NCBI GenBank assembly: GCA_027008885.1
Contig: JALVDQ010000421.1
Span: forward strand, 1-7,397
Length of the DNA stretch: 7,397 bases
Reading direction: 5' to 3'
Source: Thiotrichaceae bacterium
GTDB taxonomy: Bacteria; Pseudomonadota; Gammaproteobacteria; Thiotrichales; Thiotrichaceae
A model generated the notes under the pieces. That model worked only from the letters and a program-made list of their open reading frames with translations. It did not search any database and had not been told where the DNA came from. Shown here one piece after another: positions 1 through 6,736 of the stretch (positions are counted from its first letter, which is position 1; every line of letters begins with the position of its first letter). Position numbers and translations under genes: made by a program.

Positions 1-14
1 GGAAAGATGCAAGC

Positions 15-44
15 AAAAAAAAAGCAGCCCAAGCTGAGCTGCTT
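15..44 (-). terminator. Rho-independent terminator, minus strand
   Basis: On the minus strand a 7-bp perfect stem, AAGCAGC (44-38) with GCTGCTT (28-22), encloses a 9-base loop. The distal arm runs straight into nine T residues (23-15). The plus strand lacks a T-tract after the hairpin, so it works leftward only. It would end both the putative sRNA and any read-through from gmhA-hldE, whose last stop codon lies about 200 bases upstream. Confidence 0.8.
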
Positions 45-94
45 CAAATACCACCAAAGGAGGATGGAGGAGTATCAGTCGTTAAACTGAATAT
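15..94 (-). ncRNA. Putative small regulatory RNA, about 80 nt
   Basis: No protein gene fits here, yet the minus strand holds a complete transcription unit: a consensus sigma-70 promoter (101-129), a predicted start near 94, and a hairpin plus T-tract ending at about 15. Predicted structure: a 5' hairpin (UCAGU 90-86 with ACUGA 79-75); a C/U-rich stretch at 72-56 with two CUCC motifs; a weak hairpin CCAUC (67-63) with GGUGG (55-51) that puts CUCCUUU in its loop; then the terminator hairpin with a U-rich tail. A short RNA with an unpaired C/U-rich region and a U-tailed terminator is the typical build of Hfq-dependent sRNAs that bind ribosome binding sites. I do not recognise a family. The alternative is that the terminator only ends the gmhA-hldE transcript and the promoter match is fortuitous in AT-rich DNA. 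The 5' end is inferred from promoter spacing. Confidence 0.55.
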
Positions 95-100
95 TCTTAT

Positions 101-129
101 ATAATAATACTCTAATTTACTAATGTCAA
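101..129 (-). promoter_or_regulatory. Strong sigma-70 promoter of the putative sRNA
   Basis: The minus strand reads TTGACA (129-124, six of six consensus), a 17-base spacer, then TATTAT (106-101, five of six). Just upstream, 130-165 is nearly pure A/T on the minus strand, with A-runs such as TAAAAAATATAAAATAAG, resembling an UP element. The start would fall at or near the A at 94. This is the best promoter match I see in the window. It points away from hldE into a stretch with no protein gene, ending about 80 bases later at a terminator. Confidence 0.65.
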
Positions 130-242
130 ACTTATTTTATATTTTTTACCCATTTTTTTATTAATTCGATTGTGGAGGGCTGTTCTATTGGGTGAAACTT
201 GAGGAAATACAGAAGCCTGTCCGCGAAACAGGATTGACAAAC

Positions 243-1673
243 TTAAGCAGGCAACTTCTTAATTTTTTCAATCAGGCGGGTTGTGGAAAAGCCATCCACA
301 AATTTTATGATTTTTACCTCGCCGCCATTTGCTTTGACACATTCACCACCCGCTACCTGGTTTTCCTGGTAATCACCACCTTTTACAATAACATCCGGCA
401 AAACACGGCAATAGAGGCGCTCGGGCGTCTCTTCGGCAAAAGGAACGACCCAGTCTACACACTCCAGGGCTGCCAGCATGGTCATGCGGTTTTGTAATGA
501 ATTGAGTGGGCGCGATTCACCTTTTAGCTGGCGTACCGAGTCATCTGAATTTACCGCAACTACCAGCTTGTCACCCAGTTCCCGTGCTTTTTGCAGGTAT
601 TCAATATGCCCTGTGTGCATAATGTCAAAACAGCCATTGGTCATAATCACTTTTTCACCGCGCTTGTGGGCAAGTTGTACGACCTGCACCAGCTCATCTT
701 GCGAGATAATACCGTAGCCAATTTCATCGGCATGATTGAGTGCGTCGTGAATTTCTGCCAGTGAAGTGGTTGCTGTTCCCAGTTTGCGTACCACGATACC
801 CGCTGCCAGATTCGCCAGCGCAACCGCATCTTCAATCTCTGCGTGTGCCGCGAGTGCGGCTGCCAGCGTGCCAATGACGGTATCACCAGCGCCAGTCACA
901 TCAAAGACTTCACGCGCATGGGTGGGCAGGTGGAAAATTTCCTTGTCAGAGCGTATCAGCGACATGCCATGTTCACCGCGTGTAACCAGCAGCGCATCCA
1001 GCTCCAGCTGCTGGCGAAGCTGCTCACCCCTGGCGGCAAAAATCTGGTCTGTCTTGCATTGCCCTACAATGGCTTCAAATTCTGACCAGTTGGGAGTAAT
1101 CAGTGTGGCTCCCTGATATTTGCCAAAGTTACTGCCTTTGGGATCAACAATCGTTGCAATGCCCCTGTCTCTTGCCAGGGCAAGCATATTTTTGATATCG
1201 CTAAGCGTACCCTTGTTGTAGTCGGAAAAAATCACAATATCGGTTTTTTGTAGCAGACTGGAGAAACGACTCAGCAGGGATGATTTATCCAGATCACTGA
1301 AATCGTCCTCAAAATCAAGTCGGATCATTTGCTGCTGCTGGGCAATAATGCGCAGTTTCAGGGCTGTGTCGTGACCGGCACATTTTTGCAGATGACATTT
1401 AACCTGCTGCCTGGCAAGCAGATTCTGTAATTTTTCAGCATTCTGATCTTCGCCCGACATCCCCAGCAGGGTTGCCTGTGCACCCAGGGCACTGACATTC
1501 AGGGCAACATTGCTGGCACCACCGGCGCGGATTTCATCTTCACGCACATGCACTATTGGTACGGGTGCCTCAGGCGAGATGCGCCCACTATTGCCGTACC
1601 AGTATTGATCCAGCATGACATCGCCGACAACCAGCACCCGTGCTTTGGAGAAATCAGGAATATTGATTTTCAT
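243..1673 (-). CDS. hldE: Bifunctional heptose-7-phosphate kinase / heptose-1-phosphate adenylyltransferase HldE
   Basis: Cytoplasmic enzyme with two of the steps to ADP-L-glycero-D-manno-heptose, the LPS inner-core sugar donor. The N-terminal kinase phosphorylates D-glycero-D-manno-heptose 7-phosphate at C1; the C-terminal domain adds AMP from ATP. The kinase (about 1-318) is PfkB/ribokinase type: GGASNVA at 51-57 and the anion-hole and catalytic motif DVTGAGDT at 258-265, with Asp264 the expected base. The nucleotidyltransferase domain (about 340-476) shows TNGCFDIMHTGH at 345-356, containing the HxGH signature, and GFSTT at 461-465. At 476 residues it matches the full fused family length (E. 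coli 477), so it is intact. It starts at ATG 20 bases after the gmhA stop with only a weak ribosome binding site, which fits co-translation with gmhA. No strong terminator follows directly; the nearest is at 15-44. Confidence 0.97.
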   Translation of the reverse strand: MKINIPDFSKARVLVVGDVMLDQYWYGNSGRISPEAPVPIVHVREDEIRAGGASNVALNVSALGAQATLLGMSGEDQNAEKLQNLLARQQVKCHLQKCAGHDTALKLRIIAQQQQMIRLDFEDDFSDLDKSSLLSRFSSLLQKTDIVIFSDYNKGTLSDIKNMLALARDRGIATIVDPKGSNFGKYQGATLITPNWSEFEAIVGQCKTDQIFAARGEQLRQQLELDALLVTRGEHGMSLIRSDKEIFHLPTHAREVFDVTGAGDTVIGTLAAALAAHAEIEDAVALANLAAGIVVRKLGTATTSLAEIHDALNHADEIGYGIISQDELVQVVQLAHKRGEKVIMTNGCFDIMHTGHIEYLQKARELGDKLVVAVNSDDSVRQLKGESRPLNSLQNRMTMLAALECVDWVVPFAEETPERLYCRVLPDVIVKGGDYQENQVAGGECVKANGGEVKIIKFVDGFSTTRLIEKIKKLPA

Positions 1674-1693
1674 AGTTTTTACCGTTTTCTGTG

Positions 1694-2302
1694 CTATTTA
1701 TCCGGGGTTTGACTGTCTGAAATTGAGCTGCTATCACTCTTTTTGCTAAAGATTTCATCTGCTCGCAAGCACCACCAGTGGGCAATCAATATATGTGCTT
1801 CCTGAATGCGCGCGGTAACATCGCTGGGCACAATCACAGTGCAGTCAGCCAGATTTTTGAGTTTGCCGCCCTGATTGCCTGTGAGTGCAATCGTCTGCAT
1901 CCTGGCTGATTGGGCAGCATTGACCGCATTGATGATATTGGCACTATTGCCTGAGGTTGATATAGCAATCAGGCAGTCGCCTGCCTGCCCAAGGTTTTCG
2001 ACCTGACGCGCAAATACGCTGTCAAACTCAAAATCATTGGGATGAGCGGTGAGAATTGAGGTGTCGGTAGTGAGTGCCACAGCAGGCAAGCCACGCCGGT
2101 ATTTTTCATAGCGCACCATAAATTCGGCGGCAATATGCTGGCTGTCAGCGGCACTTCCTCCATTGCCACAGAGCAACAGCTTGTTGCCGCGTTTGAAGGT
2201 GTCGATAATCAAATTGCTGGCAGTCTGAACTTCAGCCTGGATACCATCAAGCGCTTTAATAACGCTCAGGTGTCTTGCTACAATATCTGAAAATGGAGTC
2301 AT
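1694..2302 (-). CDS. gmhA: Phosphoheptose isomerase GmhA
   Basis: Converts sedoheptulose 7-phosphate to D-glycero-D-manno-heptose 7-phosphate, the substrate of the HldE kinase encoded next, so the pair forms an ADP-heptose operon. A single SIS domain covers nearly the whole protein. Visible motifs are CGNGGSAADSQHIAAE at 45-60 and STSGNS at 115-120 (phosphosugar binding), and RIQEAHILIAH at 165-175. By comparison with known GmhA structures, His56, Glu60, Gln167 and His175 match the zinc-binding and catalytic residues. It is 202 residues, about ten longer than E. coli GmhA, the excess being a Ser/Asp-rich tail after residue 187. The segment after His175 reads WWCLRADE where many relatives have a more aliphatic helix ending in CELVE. 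The ATG has no strong Shine-Dalgarno sequence. Its upstream region is the repeat cluster at 2303-2656, and I found no convincing promoter there. DiaA, a paralogue, is unlikely given the hldE neighbour. Confidence 0.94.
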   Translation of the reverse strand: MTPFSDIVARHLSVIKALDGIQAEVQTASNLIIDTFKRGNKLLLCGNGGSAADSQHIAAEFMVRYEKYRRGLPAVALTTDTSILTAHPNDFEFDSVFARQVENLGQAGDCLIAISTSGNSANIINAVNAAQSARMQTIALTGNQGGKLKNLADCTVIVPSDVTARIQEAHILIAHWWCLRADEIFSKKSDSSSISDSQTPDK

Positions 2303-2356
2303 GCAGATTAACCGTTTTGATGATTTTTTGGAAAGGTTAAGCCATTTTTAAGCTGT

Positions 2357-2391
2357 AATACCCATCCCCCCTGTTTTTACATATTTTTGTG
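2357..2391 (-). repeat. G-run direct repeat, copy 1
   Basis: The minus strand contains AAAAACAGGGGGGATGGG, identical over 18 bases to copy 2 at 2525-2561. Similar A/T-rich sequence (CAAAAATATGT here, CAAAAAATATAT in copy 2) lies on its 5' side, so related sequence covers about 35 bases with small indels. This copy ends about 55 bases upstream of the gmhA start, so it probably lies in the gmhA leader RNA. Function unknown. Confidence 0.7.
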
Positions 2392-2413
2392 TGACACATG
2401 TTGAGCCAGGCAG

Positions 2414-2440
2414 GGTTGGTGCAGCCATGCGAAACCAACC
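2414..2440. repeat. REP-like palindrome of the GTTGG...CCAAC type
   Basis: A perfect 7-bp inverted repeat, GGTTGGT (2414-2420) and ACCAACC (2434-2440), flanks 13 bases with an inner GCA/TGC pair. The layout and wording resemble the short palindromes built on GGTTGGGT...ACCCAACC that are dispersed in many proteobacterial genomes. There is no U-tract on either side, so it is not an obvious terminator. Assignment to a repeat family is from memory and unchecked. Confidence 0.5.
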
Positions 2441-2486
2441 ATGAAAGCACGATATTGGTCGCTTGCGTAAACTTCACCGAGCCTAC

Positions 2487-2521
2487 GGTACTCTGTCCTC
2501 AGTCTTCTGTTCTCCGTCCTC
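2487..2521 (-). repeat. Degenerate heptanucleotide tandem repeat, five units
   Basis: Read on the minus strand the units are GAGGACG, GAGAACA, GAAGACT, GAGGACA and GAGTACC, so the period is exactly seven with mostly purine changes. A shorter run of the same repeat, GAAGACA then GTACC, occurs at 2641-2652. Both runs are followed on the minus strand by CGTAG. The period is not a multiple of three, which argues against coding. Confidence 0.7.
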
Positions 2522-2524
2522 AGA

Positions 2525-2561
2525 AACACCCATCCCCCCTGTTTTTTATATATTTTTTGCG
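2525..2561 (-). repeat. G-run direct repeat, copy 2
   Basis: Second copy of the element at 2357-2391, same orientation, about 170 bases away. The G-run core is identical over 18 bases and the flanking A/T tract differs by small insertions. The two copies bracket the GTTGG palindrome and the heptamer run. Confidence 0.7.
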
Positions 2562-2596
2562 TAGACTGTATTGAAGAACAGTGAGCAACAACGCAT

Positions 2597-2640
2597 GTAG
2601 CCTGCGTTTCCCGTATTCCGCAAGGCTTCATACGGGCTAC
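2597..2640. repeat. REP-like palindrome of the GTAGCC...GGCTAC type
   Basis: The outer arms are GTAGCC (2597-2602) and GGCTAC (2635-2640). The inner arms CCCGTAT (2610-2616) and ATACGGG (2630-2636) form a perfect 7-bp stem around TCCGCAAGGCTTC. A further small stem, ACGCA/TGCGT (2591-2607), overlaps the left side. The wording resembles the widespread dispersed palindrome GTAGCCCGGATGAAGC. It lies just 3' of dxs on the transcribed strand, where it could stabilise or shorten the mRNA end, but it lacks a U-tract. Confidence 0.6.
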
Positions 2641-2656
2641 GGTACTGTCTTCTGTT

Positions 2657-4555
2657 CTACAGGCAATTAGCTGATAATTGACATTCCGGAATAATTTTAT
2701 TTCTGTTGTTGTACTGCCTGATTTGTTCAACGATACCCGAAGCGGAGAGCTTGATACTTTCAAGTTGTTCTTCGCGGCTGGCATGTTCAATATATTCATC
2801 AGGGATTCCCAAGTGCATTACGGGAATAAAAATACCTTCCCTGTTTAGAAATTCGCTTACCGCACTCCCTGCCCCACCATGGACGGCATTGTCTTCAAGA
2901 GTCACCAGGAGGCTATGTGTTTTAGCCAGGTCAGCAATAAGCGTTTCATCCAGTGGCTTTACAAAACGCATATTCACCAGGCTTGCATCCAGTGTAGTTG
3001 CGGCTTCCTCCGCTTCTCCCCTGAGAGAGCCAAATAATAATATGGCAATATCATTTCCCCTGCGCAATACTGCGCCCTTGCCAATCTCCAGAGCCTGCAT
3101 TTTTTTCTCGGGCTGAATACCAATCCCCTTGCCACGGGGATAGCGTACCGCAGCGGGCTGATCTAGCTGATAGGCTGTGTATAGCATCTGCCGGCATTCA
3201 TTTTCATCAGCAGGTGCCATAACGATCATATTGGGTATGCAGCGCAAATAGGATAAATCATAATTGCCAGAGTGTGTCGCGCCGTCAGAACCGACCAGTC
3301 CGGCACGATCTATGGCAAAAACCACGGGCAAATTCTGCAAGGCAACATCATGGATTAGCTGGTCATAAGCACGTTGCAAAAAAGTGGAATAAATAGCAAC
3401 TACCGGCTTTAATCCTTCACATGCCATACCTGCTGCCAGTGTTACGGCATGCTGTTCTGCAATTGCAACATCATAATATTGTTCGGGATATTTTTTTGAG
3501 AATTTGACCATGCCGGAGCCTTCCCGCATCGCGGGGGTAATTCCCACCAGTTTTTTATCCTCTTTAGCCATATCGCACAGCCATTCACCAAAAACCTGGG
3601 TATAGCTGGGCGAGCTGCTCTTTGTGGATTTCTTCACGCCCGCTTTCAGGTCGAAAACGGAAACGGCGTGATACTCAACCGGATCCATTTCGGCAGGTTC
3701 ATAGCCCTTGCCTTTTTGGGTGACTACATGCAGAAACTTGGGTTCGTTAATATCCTTGATATTATTAAGCATCTTGACCAGTTCAATCACGTCATGCCCA
3801 TCTACCGGACCGTAGTAAACAAAACCCATTTCTTCAAACAGGGTGGCTGCCGGCATAATCATGCCTTTGGTATGTTCTTCCGCGCGCCGCGCAAAATCTT
3901 TCATGAGGGGTGTTTTTGAAAGTATTTTTTTGCTGTTTTCACGCATGCTTGAATAGAAACTACCGGATAAAAGGCGCGCCAGATATTTGTTTAACCCACC
4001 AACATTCGGGGAGATTGACATGTCGTTGTCGTTAAGCACAACCAGCATTTCAGTATCAAGATCGCCCGCATGATTGAGCGCTTCATAAGCCATGCCTGCG
4101 GTCATTGCGCCATCACCAATCACTGCAATCGTGTGGATATCACGCCCCTGCCGTTTTGCTGCCAGTGCCATTCCCAGTGCGGCACTAATTGAAGTGCTTG
4201 AATGCCCCACACCGAAGGTATCGTATTCACTTTCCGCGCGACGTGGAAAGCCGCTCAGCCCACCTTTTTTCTTGACCGTGTGTAGTCTGTCCTTGCGCGC
4301 GGTCAGCAATTTGTGAACATAAGCCTGATGCCCTACATCCCAGACCAGTTTGTCTTTTGGTGTATCATAAACATAGTGTAATGCTACGGTAAGTTCGAGT
4401 GCGCCCAGACCCGATGCAAAATGCCCTCCTGAAGACGAGACAGATTCAAGCAGAAACTGGCGAACTTCATCGCAAAATTGTGGCAATTCCTGGAGATCAA
4501 GTGATTTCAGCTGCTGGGGCGTTTTTATTTTTTCAAGTAGCGTTGTGTGATTCAA
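2657..4555 (-). CDS. dxs: 1-deoxy-D-xylulose-5-phosphate synthase Dxs
   Basis: Cytoplasmic thiamine-diphosphate enzyme that condenses pyruvate with glyceraldehyde 3-phosphate, the first step of the MEP isoprenoid pathway; its product also feeds thiamine and pyridoxal phosphate synthesis. Transketolase-like layout: the N-terminal domain carries the ThDP/metal motif from GDGA (147-150) to NDN (175-177), and GHFASGL (44-50) holds His45, equivalent to E. coli His49. The pyrimidine-binding domain has IAEQHAV (365-371) with catalytic Glu367 and THSG (427-430) with His428. A C-terminal domain follows, about 490 onward. At 632 residues it is slightly longer than E. coli Dxs (620) because of the C-terminal end. 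The start is TTG: no in-frame ATG or GTG exists after the upstream TGA (4565-4567), and GAGG sits 7 bases before the TTG. The stop codon falls in a heptamer repeat. It follows ispA by 141 bases. Confidence 0.97.
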   Translation of the reverse strand: MNHTTLLEKIKTPQQLKSLDLQELPQFCDEVRQFLLESVSSSGGHFASGLGALELTVALHYVYDTPKDKLVWDVGHQAYVHKLLTARKDRLHTVKKKGGLSGFPRRAESEYDTFGVGHSSTSISAALGMALAAKRQGRDIHTIAVIGDGAMTAGMAYEALNHAGDLDTEMLVVLNDNDMSISPNVGGLNKYLARLLSGSFYSSMRENSKKILSKTPLMKDFARRAEEHTKGMIMPAATLFEEMGFVYYGPVDGHDVIELVKMLNNIKDINEPKFLHVVTQKGKGYEPAEMDPVEYHAVSVFDLKAGVKKSTKSSSPSYTQVFGEWLCDMAKEDKKLVGITPAMREGSGMVKFSKKYPEQYYDVAIAEQHAVTLAAGMACEGLKPVVAIYSTFLQRAYDQLIHDVALQNLPVVFAIDRAGLVGSDGATHSGNYDLSYLRCIPNMIVMAPADENECRQMLYTAYQLDQPAAVRYPRGKGIGIQPEKKMQALEIGKGAVLRRGNDIAILLFGSLRGEAEEAATTLDASLVNMRFVKPLDETLIADLAKTHSLLVTLEDNAVHGGAGSAVSEFLNREGIFIPVMHLGIPDEYIEHASREEQLESIKLSASGIVEQIRQYNNRNKIIPECQLSANCL

Positions 4556-4610
4556 AATTATGCCTCATTCGCTGAAGAGCCTGCTCAAGACCAAAAATTA
4601 ACTACCGTAA

Positions 4611-4616
4611 AGTATA
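4611..4616 (-). promoter_or_regulatory. Possible -10 box of a dxs promoter
   Basis: The 141-base gap between ispA and dxs is unusually long for this operon and contains TATACT on the minus strand, five of six -10 consensus, which would start transcription near 4604. At a 17-base spacing the -35 would be GGCATA, a poor match, so if real it is weak or activator-dependent. dxs may also be transcribed from the xseB-ispA message. Confidence 0.25.
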
Positions 4617-4696
4617 TCTGAATTTGCATGATTTATGCCGTCGTAATTTCACGCTTTCAGTTGCTCAGGTACTTAATAATCCTGCAATTTGCTCTC

Positions 4697-5614
4697 CTAT
4701 GCGATACGTTTTACAATAAATTCAGCTATTTCTCGCAAGAGAAAGGCTTCATCCCCAAAATCTTTTAAAGACGCAGTGGCTTTTGCATGTAGCTGATAGA
4801 GTTTCTTCTTCGCAGCTTCCATTCCCAGTATTGAAGGATAGGTAGGTTTCCCCGCAGCAATATCTGCGCCTTGCTGCTTTCCCAAAGTTTCAGTATCACT
4901 CTGAATATCCAGAATATCATCTCTTACCTGAAATGCCAGACCAATTGCATTGGCATAGTCTGTTAGCTTAGCCCTTTTTTCACTTATAGGTGAGTGCCTG
5001 TTTATGGATGGTTCATCATCACAGGTGACTTCTTCTGTACAATAAGTCGCCATAAGAACACTCGCATTTATTAATGCGCCCGTCTTATAGCGGTGCATTG
5101 TTTCAAGCTGTTTGTTCTCCAGTTTTAAACCGACTGCGGCAAGGTCTATTGCCTGCCCTTTGACCATACCATTGATGCCACTGTTGCTTGTTAATATATT
5201 GAGTATTTTCAGCTGATTCAGTGCGCTAATTCCTGGCAGGGGTGACGAAAGTATTTCAAATGCCAGCGCCTGTAATGCATCCCCGGTCAAAACAGCGGTT
5301 GCCTCATCAAAAGCAATATGTGTAGTCGCCTTGCCCCGGCGGAGAGCATCATCATCCATACAGGGCAAATCATCATGCACCAGAGAATAAGCATGTATCA
5401 GCTCAATAGCGGTCGCAGGCATATCCAGTGACTCAAGTGGTATTTTTAATGCTTCACCCGTCGCATAAACCAGCAGGGGACGTATGCGCTTGCCACCACC
5501 CAATACGCTATAACGCATTGCTTTATACAAAGTTTCTGGTTGTTGATTGCCCTGTGGCAACACAGAATCCAGCAAGGCTTCAATGCGAGTCTGGTAAAAC
5601 GCCTGATCGTGCAT
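4697..5614 (-). CDS. ispA: (2E,6E)-farnesyl diphosphate synthase (short-chain prenyl transferase) IspA
   Basis: Condenses dimethylallyl/geranyl diphosphate with isopentenyl diphosphate to farnesyl diphosphate, the precursor for undecaprenyl carrier lipid, quinone side chains and heme O. It is a one-domain all-helical prenyl synthase in the cytoplasm. Motifs in order: GGGKRIRP at 39-46 (diphosphate binding), the first Asp-rich motif DDLPCMD at 81-87, a Lys-Thr-Gly at 177-179, and the second Asp-rich motif in FQVRDDILD at 228-236. At 305 residues it is near E. coli IspA (299); the excess is mostly a loop at about 192-213. The ATG shares one base with the xseB stop (TGATG), so translation is probably coupled. 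Place in the xseB-ispA-dxs set and length favour farnesyl over longer-chain synthases; chain length itself cannot be read with certainty. Confidence 0.95.
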   Translation of the reverse strand: MHDQAFYQTRIEALLDSVLPQGNQQPETLYKAMRYSVLGGGKRIRPLLVYATGEALKIPLESLDMPATAIELIHAYSLVHDDLPCMDDDALRRGKATTHIAFDEATAVLTGDALQALAFEILSSPLPGISALNQLKILNILTSNSGINGMVKGQAIDLAAVGLKLENKQLETMHRYKTGALINASVLMATYCTEEVTCDDEPSINRHSPISEKRAKLTDYANAIGLAFQVRDDILDIQSDTETLGKQQGADIAAGKPTYPSILGMEAAKKKLYQLHAKATASLKDFGDEAFLLREIAEFIVKRIA

Positions 5615-5868
5615 CAGTCCAAATCCATATCGTCTGTATCAGAATTTTCCACATCAAAATCTTGCTCACCATCTGCACTTAGTATTTTCACTCGCTGCTC
5701 GGCATCAGACAGGGTTTGTTGGCATATTCTGCTTAGCTTTACCCCTTTTTCAAACTTTTTCAGGGATTCTTCAAGAGACAAATTCCCCTCTTCAATTTCA
5801 CTGACCAATTCTTCCAGTTCAAGCATCGCAGTCTCAAAATCGGGCGTTGTTTTCTTCTTTGTATTCAT
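5614..5868 (-). CDS. xseB: Exodeoxyribonuclease VII small subunit XseB
   Basis: Small subunit of exonuclease VII, which with several copies bound to XseA degrades single-stranded DNA from both ends in the cytoplasm. The protein has 84 residues, the usual family length. The conserved part is residues 9-62: PDFETAMLELEELV, then IEEGNLSLEESLKKFEKGV, predicted as two helices forming a coiled-coil hairpin. The last 18 or so residues are strongly acidic (Asp/Glu-rich), a variable tail in the family. Its stop overlaps the ispA start by one base. xseA is not in the window. No strong ribosome binding site precedes the ATG and the 93-base gap upstream shows no clear promoter. Confidence 0.93.
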   Translation of the reverse strand: MNTKKKTTPDFETAMLELEELVSEIEEGNLSLEESLKKFEKGVKLSRICQQTLSDAEQRVKILSADGEQDFDVENSDTDDMDLD

Positions 5869-5961
5869 GCCTGAATATTGGTACTTTGATAACAGAAAAG
5901 CAAGGGGAAGTTGCTCCAGTTTCTTTCAGAGACGGTACAAACAAGAACCTGTCTGAATAGA

Positions 5962-6705
5962 CTACTTTGGGGAAGCTCGCAGGAGTGATGCAGCAAACAG
6001 GCGTCCTAATTGTAATTGCCCACGGGAGTTAAAATGTACCTTGTCCGGATTTTTCTCAAGCAGGTCAGTTGAAAAAATACGCACATAAGGTAGTTTATGA
6101 CTGACATTTTCCTGTGCATTGCGTATCTCTTTAACTGCGGGGCGAAACGCTTCCGGTATGCTGACCCTGGCAATGGCAAAGGGCAGCCTGGGATTCTTCA
6201 GGTCTTTGCGCAGCATATTGATAAATTTTTTTAAATCGCTTGAATAGTTTTTTGCAAGTTGGAGCGACTTGGTATCACGTTCTCCCTGCATCCATAAAAC
6301 ACCTGCCGGATTGAGCGGAGTTTGTTTATGTATACGCTCAAGTTGCTTTTTTAAAGTTTGGTAATGCTGCCCATTCTTTAACCAGTCTTTCATTAAAGAG
6401 CCCCCCGGCGCAAATTTGATGATGTTGATTGTTTTATTCGGGTAAATCGCAGAGACCGCATAAGCAAAAGAAACCTCGGGTCCGAATTTCTTTTGGGCAG
6501 AAAGCGTTGCAAGCGCACCATTAAGATAAAAGCGTGTGTTTTTGGGTAAGGCTCGTTGTGTTTTAGGCAGTTCAGCAACTTTGCCCTGACCTGCCATATT
6601 TGACTGACCAAGCAGGATGAAGGAAATGCAATCATCATCAGCAAAAACAAACGATGAAAACAGAATTAAAAACAATGTTGAAAGAATTTTTGTCTGGTAC
6701 TTCAT
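5962..6705 (-). CDS. Secreted SASA-family (sialate O-acetylesterase-like) carbohydrate esterase
   Basis: Probably an SGNH/GDSL-fold hydrolase of the SASA domain type (related to CE6 acetyl esterases), removing acetyl or other acyl groups from a sugar or polysaccharide; the substrate cannot be read. Residues 1-22 form a classic Sec signal: Lys-containing start, hydrophobic core LSTLFLILFSSFVF, and likely cleavage after Ala22, so the product is periplasmic or exported. The mature part begins with the nucleophile block LLGQSNMAGQG (31-41; Ser35), then FGPEVSFAYAV (74-84), GGS (101-103), WMQGERD (138-144; the family HQGE-like block) and DKVHFN (221-226) with Asp221/His224 as likely catalytic partners. 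At 247 residues it is a complete single-domain form. Spacing of 91 and 93 bases to its neighbours and its own likely promoter suggest a single-gene unit. Nothing nearby indicates sialic acid use, so the name should not be read as a substrate claim. Confidence 0.8.
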   Translation of the reverse strand: MKYQTKILSTLFLILFSSFVFADDDCISFILLGQSNMAGQGKVAELPKTQRALPKNTRFYLNGALATLSAQKKFGPEVSFAYAVSAIYPNKTINIIKFAPGGSLMKDWLKNGQHYQTLKKQLERIHKQTPLNPAGVLWMQGERDTKSLQLAKNYSSDLKKFINMLRKDLKNPRLPFAIARVSIPEAFRPAVKEIRNAQENVSHKLPYVRIFSTDLLEKNPDKVHFNSRGQLQLGRLFAASLLRASPK

Positions 6706-6736
6706 ATTACAAACTCTGAATAAGTGTTAGATCAGA

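Larger units (their letters stand above)
2303..2656. other. Gene-free interval between dxs and gmhA, filled with short repeats
   Basis: No credible gene lies in these 354 bases. They hold two copies of a G-run element (2357-2391 and 2525-2561), a GTTGG-type palindrome (2414-2440), degenerate heptamer repeats (2487-2521, and again at 2641-2659 over the dxs stop) and a GTAGCC-type palindrome (2597-2640). Open frames here translate to low-complexity peptides imposed by the heptamers. No U-tailed terminator for dxs and no convincing gmhA promoter is visible, though the gmhA leader must start here or come from dxs read-through. Confidence 0.75.

Noticed and set aside
55..67. AAAGGAGG followed by ATG on the plus strand, looking like a strong start site.
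   Set aside because: There is no spacing between the Shine-Dalgarno sequence and the ATG, and the frame stops after eight codons.
1..90. Plus-strand frame open from the window start to a TGA at 88-90, possibly the end of a gene entering from the left.
   Set aside because: Thirty open codons are expected by chance fairly often, the peptide is Lys-rich and unlike any family I know, and the segment is better explained by the minus-strand promoter-terminator unit.
216..232. Hairpin CCTGT/ACAGG just after hldE as its terminator.
   Set aside because: The stem is only five pairs and no run of T follows on the minus strand.
766..1116. Open frames on the plus strand antisense to hldE.
   Set aside because: They are composition shadows of a fully conserved gene, with no ribosome binding site or recognisable protein.
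2357..2561. Two spaced direct repeats as a minimal CRISPR.
   Set aside because: There are only two copies about 170 bases apart, with other repeats between them, no regular spacers and no cas gene.
2377..2799. A 140-codon minus-strand frame overlapping the dxs end.
   Set aside because: It overlaps dxs in another frame and its middle is only the translation of the heptamer and palindrome repeats.
5930..5954. Hairpin AGAC-GGT/ACC-GTCT between the esterase gene and xseB as a terminator.
   Set aside because: It has a bulge and a 10-base loop and no T-tract follows on the minus strand.
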